Source: Nostoc cf. commune SO-36 (GTDB lineage Bacteria > Cyanobacteriota > Cyanobacteriia > Cyanobacteriales > Nostocaceae). From it: 64,000 nucleotides of DNA. Every line of letters starts with the position of its first letter. Position 1 is the stretch's first letter. Shown here one piece after another: positions 9,138 through 17,842 of this stretch. The stretch covers positions 4,772,501 to 4,836,500 of the forward strand of contig NZ_AP025732.1 in assembly GCF_023734775.1 (NCBI RefSeq), given 5' to 3'. The position numbers and the translations under genes are program-made. Under the pieces are notes generated by a model. It ran no database searches. It had not been told where the DNA came from and worked only from the letters and a program-made list of their open reading frames with translations.

Positions 9138-9599
9138 ATGAACAACAGAATTGAGAAAGGTGACATAGTATTTATAAATAAAAGTGGAAAATATCACCAG
9201 CAAGTGGGTGAAGTTAGCGAGATAGATTACAATATTTTTTTTGTTAAAATAGTGATGGTAAAGCTAGGTAATCTAGAAGAAACCTTTGAAGAAAAAGATT
9301 TACAATTACAAACTAAAAAGCCGAACCTACAAGAAGTGATTGCATCAGTAGACAAAATTTTAGAACAAGTTGCTCAAATTCCCAATTTGCCGACGAAAGA
9401 GCAAGTAGAGTTACCCAACCGTCTGAAATATCTTAAATTAGATATTCCTAAATTAGATAAACAGTTAATTCAAAAAAATTTTGACAGTATAGATAAAATA
9501 CTCATAGAAATAAGAGAAGCAGACTCATCAGCTAGCTTTTGGCAGGAAATAAATCCTAATTTGGAGAAAATAAGCTGGTGGATTAGAACAAGTCTATGA
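9138..9599 (+). CDS. Conserved hypothetical protein with SH3/KOW-like start
   Basis: Not recognised as a named family. The 153 residues begin with a beta-rich stretch resembling a KOW/SH3-type barrel (KGDIVFINKSGKYHQQVGEV), followed by charged, mostly helical sequence with repeated Leu/Ile heptads and ending WWIRTSL. The start ATG is preceded by GAGAGG at a good distance. It sits 27 bp behind the kinase-FGE gene on the same strand and may be its partner or substrate; that is inference from position only. Confidence 0.6.
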   Translation: MNNRIEKGDIVFINKSGKYHQQVGEVSEIDYNIFFVKIVMVKLGNLEETFEEKDLQLQTKKPNLQEVIASVDKILEQVAQIPNLPTKEQVELPNRLKYLKLDIPKLDKQLIQKNFDSIDKILIEIREADSSASFWQEINPNLEKISWWIRTSL

Positions 9600-9621
9600 A
9601 CAGAAGTAATACCATTTCACT

Positions 9622-9924
9622 TTAATAATGATACGAATATGCTGGTAAGGGCTTGTCTTTGCCCATTAGTGTCAAATTAAGCTCAAATCCCTTTGAAACC
9701 TCGTTTCCAGCCTCTGGGCTGGAAATGATGCTCTTGGGGCTGCTGCCGCTAGCAAGGGAGGCGGCAGCCCCAAAGATGGCATTCCCAGTCTCCGACTGGG
9801 AACGAGATTGTCTCTCGTGTTTTGCTTCACCTCTTAATCTAAATTTGTCAATAAATAGAGGTAAAACATAAGTTTCATCTCTATTTATTGGTAAGTTCAA
9901 GGCTAAATAATCGTAACTGGACAT
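9622..9924 (-). pseudogene. Gene remnant interrupted by a dispersed repeat
   Basis: A 100-codon frame whose first 35 codons (MSSYDYLALNLPINRDETY...) and last 25 codons (ELNLTLMGKDKPLPAYSYHY) look protein-like, while the middle is translated from a dispersed palindromic repeat (9667-9815). The repeat is open in this frame by chance. The likeliest reading is a short gene into which the repeat inserted. A functional product cannot be excluded. Family unknown. Confidence 0.3.
9667..9815. mobile_element. MITE-like palindromic repeat, copy 1
   Basis: Contains GTGTCAAATTAAGC at one end, then nested hairpins CCAGCCTCTGGGCTGG and CCCAGTCTCCGACTGGG around GGGGCTGC...GCAGCCCC. The same modules recur in inverse order at 49761-49955. 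The ability of the RNA to fold into strong hairpins, the shared ends and the absence of coding content suggest a MITE. Confidence 0.6.
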
Positions 9925-10211
9925 AATTAAACGTAACTATATTTTTATCATTTGTTGTCTCTAATGCCTTATATCTTATACTTTGTGCTTTATTTTAAGC
10001 AGTGTCATTTATTTGTAACTACCTAATTTAATTTACGTTTGTAACTGCATAGCTTAAATTTCAACATCAATGTTATGGTTGATTTATATCAAGATTAAAA
10101 AATAGTTTTTCATTTATAAAAGTAGATTTTTAGCGGTAATGCTAAAGATTTTACATTAATAAAAAGCATTTTATTAGATAAAATAAATTATAAATATCAT
10201 CAGGAGTATAT

Positions 10212-10886
10212 ATGCATTTTCCTCAGTTTGCAGGAATTCTCGGTTGTACGACAACTGCTTTTATATTAATTGCACCCATACAAGTAGAAGCTGCAACTTT
10301 TAAGGTGATATCTGGAGTCACCAGCATTGATCGCGATCACGAAGATATTCTGAGAAATATTGGGTTAACCTTGACAGGCACTAATCAGACAGTCGCACCA
10401 ATTCCCAGCAATTATTTAGTTGGCTTCAATATCGACTCAGCCACCAACTTCACATTCACTAACGAGGGTGGTTTCACTCCGCTCTCAGGTACAATCGAGC
10501 ATACTGGTACTGTTACCTTTAACGATCAAATTACTGTTGGTGACTTTTCAATTGGTTTTGCTTCAGGACGTACCGTTAAAGATACTAGCGGATTTGTTTT
10601 AAGAGACACATTTTCTTTAAATACAATTTTGTTTGATTTAAGTCTTCCGGAACCTGTAGCATTTGATGGTCAAACTTTAACCATCCCTGATGTTAGATTG
10701 TTGATTTCTCCAGAGTTTGCAAATATACTAGGCGATCCTGACTTAACAGGTTTGTTTGCTGGAACTGCACGAGTTGATGCTCAAGTTGCTGCCGTACCCG
10801 AACCTGACAGTGTACTGGCAGTTTTGGCAGTGGGTGCGGCTCTCTTGGCAACTAGATTTTATACTCAAAAAATTAAATGCACTTAA
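10212..10886 (+). CDS. PEP-CTERM sorting domain protein
   Basis: The 224-residue protein has an N-terminal signal peptide (hydrophobic GCTTTAFILIAPIQ, cleavage near VEA-A), a beta-rich body without recognised domain, and a C-terminal VPEPDSVLAVLAVGAALLAT followed by a basic tail: the PEP-CTERM tripartite signal of VPEP motif, membrane helix and positive end. Such proteins are exported and processed by an exosortase, often ending in the exopolysaccharide or outer surface. GGAG lies a few bases before the ATG. Its 3' end overlaps by 14 bp the convergent oxidoreductase gene. About 285 bp of AT-rich, gene-free DNA precede it. Confidence 0.85.
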   Translation: MHFPQFAGILGCTTTAFILIAPIQVEAATFKVISGVTSIDRDHEDILRNIGLTLTGTNQTVAPIPSNYLVGFNIDSATNFTFTNEGGFTPLSGTIEHTGTVTFNDQITVGDFSIGFASGRTVKDTSGFVLRDTFSLNTILFDLSLPEPVAFDGQTLTIPDVRLLISPEFANILGDPDLTGLFAGTARVDAQVAAVPEPDSVLAVLAVGAALLATRFYTQKIKCT

Positions 10887-12414
10887 TATCCTGAAGCATT
10901 GCTAAATGCTTATTAACAGGTGCAAGTGTATTGGCAGCAATCAGCCCACTTGCGGCAACTGCTGGTAAACCAATGCCGGGAAATGTCGAGTCTCCGCAAC
11001 ACATCAATCCTGTTAGAGGTGTGCTAGGGCCAGGAAACATACCACTTCCAGCCTGAATTGCTGGGCCGTAGGAACCTTGATGACGACGGAGATAACGCTC
11101 GTGGGTTAGAGGTGTACCAACAAGTGTGACTTCGCAACGAGAGCGGATATCTGGAATGACCCGTTCTAAAGCTTGCCACATTACTTCTGCACGCGATCGC
11201 TTTTGTTCGGCATATTCCTGGTTCCTTCTATCCATTCCCTGCCAGATAGAGTATGGCTCATTACCAGGAGTATACACATGAATCACATGCTTTCCTGGTG
11301 GCGCTAAGGATGGATCGAGAATTGAAGGAATTGATATCACCACAACATTCTGAGGTGCTGTTATGCCCAATTCCCAGTTATTAACTACGATGTAATGACA
11401 GCGCAAATTTGGCTGTAATCCTTGAGCATCAATACCTAAATGTAGATGCATGAAACTATCACACTCAGGTGTTGCTTGTCGCTGGCTGCGGTACTGTTGG
11501 GGTATTGCCTTTTCTGGTAGTAACTTCAGTGTGTCCCAAACCGATGCATTAGATATAACTGCCCGACGCGCCCGAATTTCTTGGCGATCGCGCAGACGCA
11601 CACCCACGGCACGATTACCTTCTACCAACACTTGCTCCACATGAGCGCCCAATATCAGCTTCCCTCCGTGACGCTCCAATCCTTGTACAAGGGTGTCAAC
11701 TAAAGCACCACTCCCACCAATGGGATATTCAAGTACTGCATCTGGTCGATACCAGTCGGCAAACATAAATGCTACTTCTGCGGCACTAGTGCCATCTGCG
11801 GGCAGTCCAGAAAGCAGAAAACACAACAAATTCAGCCAATTTCGGGTAAATGGATCTTTAACAACGCCATCCATAATCCGGCTGAAGGGGCCCGTCAACT
11901 TGATGACATCTGGCAAGTTTTTTGCCAGAGATAGGGCAAACGGGGCTACAGTTCTAACTGCACCCAAATCAAAGCGTAATGCGGCTGGTGGTATAGAAAT
12001 TGCTGCACCAGCGAATGGTTCCATAACGCGCTGGAGTTCTTGCCATTCGACAACAGCATTATGACCACGAAATTTCATCAAAACTTCAGAAAATTGCTCG
12101 GAACCAACCGACGTATCAAAATCACCTTCTGGCAGACAACAACCCCAAGTATCGTAGGTTACGCATGGTAATTCAGAACCAATTGCATCTAATACTTGTT
12201 TTAGGGGGTTGGTGGAGGGGCTATAAGATAGTCCAGAGTAGAGGGATGGGCCTGAGTCAAATTTGAAACCGTTGCGCTCAAAACTGTGGGCAGCACCACC
12301 AGGGATGGAGTGACTTTCACAAACCATCACATCAAAGCCGTATCGTGCCAAAAGAGCGGCACAACTTAAACCGCCAATACCGCTACCAATGACAACTATA
12401 TCTGTGTTTTGCAT
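10873..12414 (-). CDS. FAD-dependent oxidoreductase, phytoene desaturase / carotenoid isomerase (CrtH-like) family
   Basis: The 513-residue protein opens with a dinucleotide-binding motif VVIGSGIGGLSCAALLARYGFDV and the adjacent GGAAHSFERNGFKFDSGPS, hallmarks of the amino-oxidase superfamily that includes phytoene/carotene desaturases, CRTISO and retinol saturase. The C-terminus carries the second FAD motif, GLMCCGDSTFPGIGLPAVAASG. Members desaturate or isomerise polyprenoid substrates at the membrane. Length agrees with CrtH or CRTISO-like proteins, but the exact substrate cannot be deduced. It converges on the PEP-CTERM gene. No other carotenoid genes adjoin it. Confidence 0.82.
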   Translation of the reverse strand: MQNTDIVVIGSGIGGLSCAALLARYGFDVMVCESHSIPGGAAHSFERNGFKFDSGPSLYSGLSYSPSTNPLKQVLDAIGSELPCVTYDTWGCCLPEGDFDTSVGSEQFSEVLMKFRGHNAVVEWQELQRVMEPFAGAAISIPPAALRFDLGAVRTVAPFALSLAKNLPDVIKLTGPFSRIMDGVVKDPFTRNWLNLLCFLLSGLPADGTSAAEVAFMFADWYRPDAVLEYPIGGSGALVDTLVQGLERHGGKLILGAHVEQVLVEGNRAVGVRLRDRQEIRARRAVISNASVWDTLKLLPEKAIPQQYRSQRQATPECDSFMHLHLGIDAQGLQPNLRCHYIVVNNWELGITAPQNVVVISIPSILDPSLAPPGKHVIHVYTPGNEPYSIWQGMDRRNQEYAEQKRSRAEVMWQALERVIPDIRSRCEVTLVGTPLTHERYLRRHQGSYGPAIQAGSGMFPGPSTPLTGLMCCGDSTFPGIGLPAVAASGLIAANTLAPVNKHLAMLQDIKCI

Positions 12415-12621
12415 ATCCCCTATGTTTGCAACCAGTCGTCTTTTTATCTTAATAAAAAGTTACTCTAGCGGCTTGTTGACAAACTGACTAGAAGCGAATT
12501 CCCGTTGAGAATCTCCTAATATTTTCAGGGACTTCTCAGTAATTGTATTAATATTATTTGTTCGCTAAGTACAGCATTTCATTAATTTGTAGAGAATTAA
12601 ACTTGACAATACCCGACAATG

Positions 12622-12845
12622 TTAATGCATTGGCTTGCATTGTTAATGCATTGGCTTGTGCATTGGCTTGCATTTTTAGGGACTTCCAAATAAAAAAATA
12701 TTCCAAAACTGACACAAAAATCCTCTTAATCTCTCCTCTCTCTGTTTTCTCTGCGTCTCTGTGGTTCGTTTTTTGGGATAATTTATTCCTTGGAAATCCC
12801 TTAATGCATCGGCTTGCATTGTTAATGCATCGGCTCGCATTAAAA
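12622..12845. repeat. 21-bp repeat array interrupted by a MITE
   Basis: Imperfect copies of a 21-bp unit (TTAATGCATTGGCTTGCATTG, later TTAATGCATCGGCTTGCATTG) lie at 12622-12678 and 12801-12845, split by the 122-bp element at 12679-12800. The unit matches about 17 of 21 bases of the array at 38361-38540. The gap 12415-12914 holds nothing else recognisable; a 102-codon open frame across it is judged spurious. Confidence 0.75.
12679..12800. mobile_element. 122-bp MITE with GGGACTT ends and TTA target duplication
   Basis: Left end GGGACTTCCAAATAAAAAAA and right end (reverse complement) GGGATTTCCAAGGAATAAAT form imperfect inverted repeats. TTA flanks both sides (12676-12678 and 12801-12803). End sequence and TTA duplication match those of the ISAzo13-like element at 38652-39974, which could mobilise it. 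The interior carries the dispersed GCGTCTCTGTGGTTCGTT motif. Confidence 0.65.
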
Positions 12846-12914
12846 ACGCTACGCTTTTACCCTTAAAATAGGGATACAGTCCCTGACTACAAACCTTTAA
12901 TTATTCACGCCCAC

Positions 12915-15032
12915 TTACACCACTTGAAAACTAAAGCTAAAACTTGCCCAATTATTCACATCCAAGATATATGAGTCGGCTGCTGTGCCGTTCGTCTCCG
13001 TTTTGAGATGCAAGTCTTGTAGCAAGGCTTGTGCAACGTCTAAGGGATTGAATAATGCGCTAATCGGGCGTTGTTCGGCTGTGGAATACTTAATAGTACT
13101 CAAGGCGGCGAGAGTTTCGCTAAAGGGGGCAGTACTAAAAATTAGTTGTTGTTCGCAAAAGCTAGCTAGCCCTGAAATCACCCATTCGGAAGCACCATTA
13201 GTTTGGGGTAAGGTGAGGGTTTCACCTGGGGCGATGACAACCTCTTTTAAGAGGGGTTTGGTATCGGCAGTGTTTGGTTCTTGAGGGGTTTCCCAAGGAT
13301 AGAAGGCAACTGCTGTATGATTATTGTTTAATCCCAGCAAGATTAAATATACTGGGCGATCGCTCTGGTTTTCCACTCGATATTGCATTCGACTACCAAT
13401 AGGCACAATCGGAGTGGGGAGAGATGCAATTAATCGCTTCTGTACTGATGTTTTAACCGAGGTTTCAGTTTTAAAAGCTCGCACTGTTTCGCGCTGCATG
13501 ACGATGCGAGGTGAACTGTCACTAATTATTTCTAAGGTTGCCTTGAGAGGCAAGCGGGAAGAACCTTGATTTTCGGTGAGTCGCCATAACTTTGCTGCTA
13601 GCAAGATTGATAATTGTGGCGATAACCTTTGCGCTGTTAATTTTACTGCTTCTCCTACTTCCCCCATAGTATTGGGAATTATTTCGCCACCAATAGAAAA
13701 TAGACCATAACGGCTGGGTGTTTGCTGTAGCTTCGCAAATAGATAATCAGCTGGTTTTTCTCCTGCTACTACGGTGGATACATGGGAAAATCCAGCGAAG
13801 GCACTTGTAGCATCTACCCGCTCAATTCTTTCCAATCCAGTATCCAAAGCTATGGTTAAATTAATATTTCGAGGTAAAACCCGGACTGCTTCTTGGACGA
13901 GTTGCCCGACTTGTAGGGGATTTGCACCTTGAATTTTGAAAATTTGCGCTTTTGCAGTTAACCCAGTCCGCGATCGCAATATTAATTCTTCTGTTGTTGC
14001 CAAGGTTAATCGAGAATTCACTCCATAGTATAGCAGTACTTGTGCAGGTAATCCTGCCAACCACAGATGGACTGTTTTACCATCCTCTTCAATAGCTGTC
14101 ACCACGCCTTCTGCACCAATGATACCGTCTGGCTGTAGAGACGTTAGATTTTGATTTTTCTGACTACTTAATAATGCTGGTTGCTGTTTGCTACCCAATT
14201 GGGATAAAGAATTTTCTACATGGGAGAAGGCAACTTGAATTGTGGTGGCTGGGGTGAATTCCCACAAATACTGTGTTAAGGCGTAAGTAAATAACCCAGC
14301 AGTAAAACCAGAAAAGAATCCTTCCTTTGCTGTCTGATTTGGTTCTGAGGTAGCTGCTAAAACAATCGGAGTGCTGGATAACTTCTGAGTTTTAAGTTGT
14401 TTGAGAAAGTCGAGTTCTTCTAGTGCCAGCTTTCCTACTGATTCCTGAAGGGCGCGAATTTTTAATCCTAAGACTGTATTAGGAGCGTAATAGCTAGTAT
14501 CCAATACTGCTGTTACTCGATTTGTGGGGAGCGATCGCAATAATAGCAGTAGAGTTTCTTCTAATATATAGTTGACTAGTTTCTCATTTTGTGAATACTG
14601 ACCCACATTAGCTGCCACCAGAGCATTTTGTCCTGTATCTAGTGATGTTTCCAATTTGACACGGCTGCCATAGCCGCTAAAGTGAAAGACTACCACATCA
14701 CCAGGTTTAGCTTGCTTACCCAGGTGATCCAAAAAAGCTGCCTCAATGAATTCCCTACTAGCTTGTTCCTCAGTTAAGGTTAAAATATCTGACCCTTGGA
14801 AACCAAAGCGATGCATCAAAAGTTCTCTTTGTAATTCCACATCCGTCAGGCAACCACTGAGGGCTGGGATTTGTGGGTATTGGTTAATACCTATTAACAG
14901 TGCCAACTTGCGCGGATTGGGTTCTGCCAAAGCCTGATAATAGCGATTTCCCAAAGACAACCACTCAGCTTCAGTTACCCCCAATACCGCGAGTATTGAG
15001 CCAATTCTATGTAAAAACGTGCGCCGTTCCAT
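12915..15032 (-). CDS. Caspase-like (orthocaspase) protein with inactive Tyr/Ser dyad
   Basis: The 705-residue protein has a twin-arginine-like N-terminus (ERRTFLHRIG plus hydrophobic stretch), suggesting export, then a peptidase C14/p20-like domain from about residue 41 (RKLALLIGINQYP). At the catalytic positions HFSGHG reads HFSGYG (Tyr121 for His) and the DSC motif reads DTS (Ser180 for Cys), so proteolysis is not expected. This Tyr-Ser substitution is a known class of cyanobacterial pseudo-orthocaspase. About 400 residues of C-terminal beta-rich sequence follow, with a DUF4384-like segment (PVYLILLGLNNNHTAVAFYPW). It may act as scaffold, binding protein or decoy. It is not in an operon. 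Confidence 0.85.
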   Translation of the reverse strand: MERRTFLHRIGSILAVLGVTEAEWLSLGNRYYQALAEPNPRKLALLIGINQYPQIPALSGCLTDVELQRELLMHRFGFQGSDILTLTEEQASREFIEAAFLDHLGKQAKPGDVVVFHFSGYGSRVKLETSLDTGQNALVAANVGQYSQNEKLVNYILEETLLLLLRSLPTNRVTAVLDTSYYAPNTVLGLKIRALQESVGKLALEELDFLKQLKTQKLSSTPIVLAATSEPNQTAKEGFFSGFTAGLFTYALTQYLWEFTPATTIQVAFSHVENSLSQLGSKQQPALLSSQKNQNLTSLQPDGIIGAEGVVTAIEEDGKTVHLWLAGLPAQVLLYYGVNSRLTLATTEELILRSRTGLTAKAQIFKIQGANPLQVGQLVQEAVRVLPRNINLTIALDTGLERIERVDATSAFAGFSHVSTVVAGEKPADYLFAKLQQTPSRYGLFSIGGEIIPNTMGEVGEAVKLTAQRLSPQLSILLAAKLWRLTENQGSSRLPLKATLEIISDSSPRIVMQRETVRAFKTETSVKTSVQKRLIASLPTPIVPIGSRMQYRVENQSDRPVYLILLGLNNNHTAVAFYPWETPQEPNTADTKPLLKEVVIAPGETLTLPQTNGASEWVISGLASFCEQQLIFSTAPFSETLAALSTIKYSTAEQRPISALFNPLDVAQALLQDLHLKTETNGTAADSYILDVNNWASFSFSFQVV

Positions 15033-15147
15033 AATTAGCCATCAGCCCTCAGCCATTAGTTAGCAGCTTACAGGGCTGAACTCTGTATTGTAAAGTTACA
15101 AAATGGGAGGAGTGGGGAGTGGGGGAAGAATAACTATTAATTATTTA

Positions 15148-15177
15148 CCAATGCCCAATGCCCAATGCCCAATGCCC
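15148..15177. repeat. Heptanucleotide tandem repeat (CCCAATG)n
   Basis: About four copies of CCAATGC/CCCAATG abut the stop codon of sat. The complementary form GGGGCAT recurs at 25451-25485. Confidence 0.85.
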
Positions 15178-16355
15178 TAAACCGATACTTCTATCCGCAT
15201 TGCCCGTGCCAACTCAGCCGCCACCTCTGGACGGGAAAACTCTGGTGGGGGTAATTCACCGCGCCGCAGCATTTCCCGGACTTTTGTTCCCGATAAATGA
15301 ATGCGTTCTTCTGGCCTGCTGGGACTGGTTTTAGATGTTGCCATCTGTTTAGTGCGCGTGCAGTAAAAAGCGTGTTCAAATTTCATCGGCACAATGCCCA
15401 ATTCACTTGGGGCAAATTCATCAAAGATGTATTGAGCGTCGTAAGTGCCGTAATAGTCACCAACGCCAGCATGATCTCGTCCGACGATAAAGTGAGTACA
15501 GCCGTAGTTTTTGCGGATTAAAGCATGGAATATTGCCTCACGAGGCCCAGCATAGCGCATTGCGGCTGGATTAATTGCCAAACTTACCCGGTCTAAGGGG
15601 TAGTAGTGTTCCAGCAAAATTTCATAGCAACGCATCCGCACATCAGCAGCGATATCGTCTTCTTTTGTCGCCCCGACTAACGGGTGCAAAAATAGACCAT
15701 CAACGATTTCTAAAGCGCACTTTTGAATATATTCATGGGCGCGGTGGATGGGGTTGCGAGTTTGAAAGCCAACAATGGTTTTCCAACCCTTGTCTCTAAA
15801 TAGTTGCCGTGAGGCAGCTGGATCAATTTGGTAACTGGGAAACTGGGGATGAGGTTCGCGTTGCAACAACCAAATATCACCCGCCAGATGTACATTACCT
15901 TGGTTATAGAGTACCTGCACGCCGGGATGTTTAGCATCATCAGTGCGGTAGACATTTATGGCTTCGCGGGTTTTGTCGTAGTTATATTTTTGCGTCAGTT
16001 GCAAAACTCCAATAAATTCGCCTCTGGAGTTATCCAGACGGATTAAGCCGCCTTCTGGCAATGGGGAAGCTACTTCTTCACTGACCGATAGTGTAATCGG
16101 GATTGACCACACAAGACCGTTAGCTAGTCGCATTTCTGTAACAGTGCGATCGTAGTCTTCCTGGTTCATAAAACCCGTGAGTGGACTAAAAGCACCGATC
16201 GCAATCATTTCTACATCAGAAACGGCGCGATCGTTTAGTTGCACTCGCGGCAAAAAGTCAGCTTTTGAGAGAAACTCTGCTCTTTCTTCTGGTGTGGCGA
16301 TACGGTTAACCAACTGTCCACCGTGCGGGGCTATGGCATCTGGATTGTGACTCAA
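15177..16355 (-). CDS. sat: Sulfate adenylyltransferase (ATP sulfurylase)
   Basis: Catalyses ATP + sulfate to adenosine 5'-phosphosulfate + pyrophosphate, the first step of assimilatory sulfate reduction, in the cytoplasm. The 392-residue length fits the single-domain homo-oligomeric enzyme. Visible motifs are [11 protein letters not shown] with the catalytic Arg and the HxxH-like pair, [23 protein letters not shown] and [11 protein letters not shown] near the C-terminus. No APS kinase domain is fused. Neighbouring genes are unrelated and it appears monocistronic. Frame and length show no damage. Confidence 0.96.
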   Translation of the reverse strand: MSHNPDAIAPHGGQLVNRIATPEERAEFLSKADFLPRVQLNDRAVSDVEMIAIGAFSPLTGFMNQEDYDRTVTEMRLANGLVWSIPITLSVSEEVASPLPEGGLIRLDNSRGEFIGVLQLTQKYNYDKTREAINVYRTDDAKHPGVQVLYNQGNVHLAGDIWLLQREPHPQFPSYQIDPAASRQLFRDKGWKTIVGFQTRNPIHRAHEYIQKCALEIVDGLFLHPLVGATKEDDIAADVRMRCYEILLEHYYPLDRVSLAINPAAMRYAGPREAIFHALIRKNYGCTHFIVGRDHAGVGDYYGTYDAQYIFDEFAPSELGIVPMKFEHAFYCTRTKQMATSKTSPSRPEERIHLSGTKVREMLRRGELPPPEFSRPEVAAELARAMRIEVSV

Positions 16356-16517
16356 CGTAATCCCCTCTCTGCTTTTAATGTTATTGTTTCAGATTATGTA
16401 CTAACTTATCAAATGCTGGTACTGAGAAAAAAATAGTTTAGGGAATGAAGGAAAGTTTTTACAACTAGCCTGTAGGTAATCTGATTAGGTTACGTTAAAG
16501 CTAATCCAGCCTCAATT

Positions 16518-16766
16518 GTGACATCAAAAACAACTCTTGATGCATACGTTGCGATCGCAGTTACAGAACTATGGATTTACGATAGTAAAAAGCTGAGGAT
16601 TTATCTACTTAGGGATGAACATTACATCGAATCTGATCACAGCCCTAACTTTCCAAATCTCCCTCTAACTCAAATTATTGCCGCTACAGTTGAACGAGCT
16701 TGGCAAGTAGGAACTGTACAAGCTTTGAAAGAGTTTGAAGGAACATTAGAGAGAAGTAGTTTTTGA
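16518..16766 (+). pseudogene. Uma2-family (DUF820) nuclease-like protein, C-terminal remnant
   Basis: The 82 codons match only the C-terminal part of Uma2/DUF820 proteins (ELWIYDSKKLRIYLL, then SPNFPNLPLTQII). Complete members have about 190 residues and a PD-(D/E)xK core that is missing here. The GTG start has no evident ribosome binding site. It is read as a truncated leftover of a common cyanobacterial gene family. Confidence 0.6.
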
Positions 16767-16823
16767 GAGAAAGCACGTAAACCTAGCCCACCGCAGGTAT
16801 CGCTTTCGTTAGTTGAGCTTAGT

Positions 16824-16853
16824 ATGGCAATAAATGGCATAAATTGGCATAAA
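16824..16853. promoter_or_regulatory. Putative parD operator (TGGCATAAA repeats)
   Basis: Three close direct copies of TGGCA(A)TAAA lie 30 to 60 bp before the parD start. Spacing of about 10-11 bp matches binding of ribbon-helix-helix dimers on one DNA face, as expected for autorepression by ParD. Inferred from pattern only. Confidence 0.45.
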
Positions 16854-16884
16854 CTAATATTATGAAGGAAAAATTAGGGAAGTT

Positions 16885-17160
16885 ATGCCAGTGAAAAGTA
16901 TAAATATATCTCTCCCTGATGCGATGCGGACTTACATAGAAGAGAAAGTGGCAACTGGTGGTTACAGCAGCGTCAGTGAATATTTTCGTGAGTTAGTGCG
17001 CCAAGACCAAAAGCGTCAAGCGGCTGAACGTTTGGAAACGATGCTTTTAGAAGGTCTAAATTCTGGGAATGCAACTGAGATGACTCCTGACGATTGGGAA
17101 GACATCCGCCAAGCTGTGCGGGAAAGAATCGCCAAGCATAAAGGGTCAAACCAAGGTTAA
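16885..17160 (+). CDS. parD: ParD-like ribbon-helix-helix antitoxin
   Basis: The 91-residue protein has an N-terminal beta strand KSINISLPDAM and helices (VATGGYSSVSEYFRELVRQD) of the ParD/CC2985 family, followed by an acidic toxin-binding tail. It should bind its own promoter and neutralise a ParE toxin. The start ATG at 16885 follows AGGGAAG. The stop overlaps the ATG of the parE reading frame (TAATG), so the two are translationally coupled. The toxin gene is frameshifted. Confidence 0.85.
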   Translation: MPVKSINISLPDAMRTYIEEKVATGGYSSVSEYFRELVRQDQKRQAAERLETMLLEGLNSGNATEMTPDDWEDIRQAVRERIAKHKGSNQG

Positions 17161-17494
17161 TGAGCGACGTAAGCAAACGACCGCAAGTAATCCGCGACTT
17201 GATAGAATTAGCGACTTATATTGCAGAAGATAATTTGGAAGCTTCAGATCGGTTTCTTAGAGCAGCAGAAATAACTTTCAAACAACTGGGTAAAATGCCA
17301 GAAATGGGAAACCTTGTCAATTTTCTCATCCCAATTTAGCTGGTGTTCGACAGCAAGCAATAAAAGGATTTAAAAAGTATCTTGTTTTTTATCTTCCTTC
17401 AGATTCCGGTATAGAAATTCTTAGAGTCATTTATGGCGGACGAGATATTGAAACAATCTTAAATGAAGATTTAGGAGAGAATGACTTGGAATAA
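17160..17494 (+). pseudogene. parE: ParE/RelE-fold toxin, frameshifted
   Basis: Starting at ATG 17160 (overlapping the parD stop) the frame reads MSDVSKRPQVIRDLIELATY to KMPEMG and then runs out of frame to TAG near 17340. Removing one frame step near 17308-17312 (GGGAAACC, probably one A short) restores a full ParE: PCQFSHPNLAGVRQQAIKGFKKYLVFYL and GGRDIETIL to TAA 17494. ParE poisons DNA gyrase. As written the toxin is inactive while its antitoxin is intact. Confidence 0.8.
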
Positions 17495-17558
17495 TAATTA
17501 CGAGTATTTTAATACATCACTTTTAGGATAAGCGATCGCACTACAAGCTCTCTTATTT

Positions 17559-17777
17559 CTATTCTGTCAAAGCGTCAAGTTTTGCCAGTATTTTTAAGCC
17601 TTCTTCTGGGTTGCCAGTTGCAGCCATTGCTTTAAATCTGGTACTGGCATCAAATTCTGCTAGAGCTATGGTGGAAAGTTCTTCAATCAGCTTATTTACA
17701 CTGATTCCTTTAGCTTGAGCAAGTTCTTTTAATCTGTTGTGTTTTTCGTCTGGTAAACGAATAGTTAAAGTAGCCAT
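17559..17777 (-). CDS. Ribbon-helix-helix antitoxin-like protein, orphan
   Basis: The 72-residue protein (MATLTIRLPDEKHNRLKELA, then KGISVNKLIEEL) is a typical CopG/HicB-type ribbon-helix-helix with a short C-terminal tail. Such proteins repress their own operon and pair with a PIN or RelE toxin. No toxin gene follows on this strand: the next sequence downstream is the frameshifted parE on the other strand. Orphan antitoxin or free-standing regulator. Confidence 0.7.
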   Translation of the reverse strand: MATLTIRLPDEKHNRLKELAQAKGISVNKLIEELSTIALAEFDASTRFKAMAATGNPEEGLKILAKLDALTE

Positions 17778-17842
17778 TTTTGTTTAACTCCTAATAATTT
17801 CTTCGGGTTTTAAGATTGATAAGTTAGGAAATAACAATCAGA

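Noticed and set aside
12558..12866. 102-codon frame
   Set aside because: Runs through the MITE and the 21-bp repeats.
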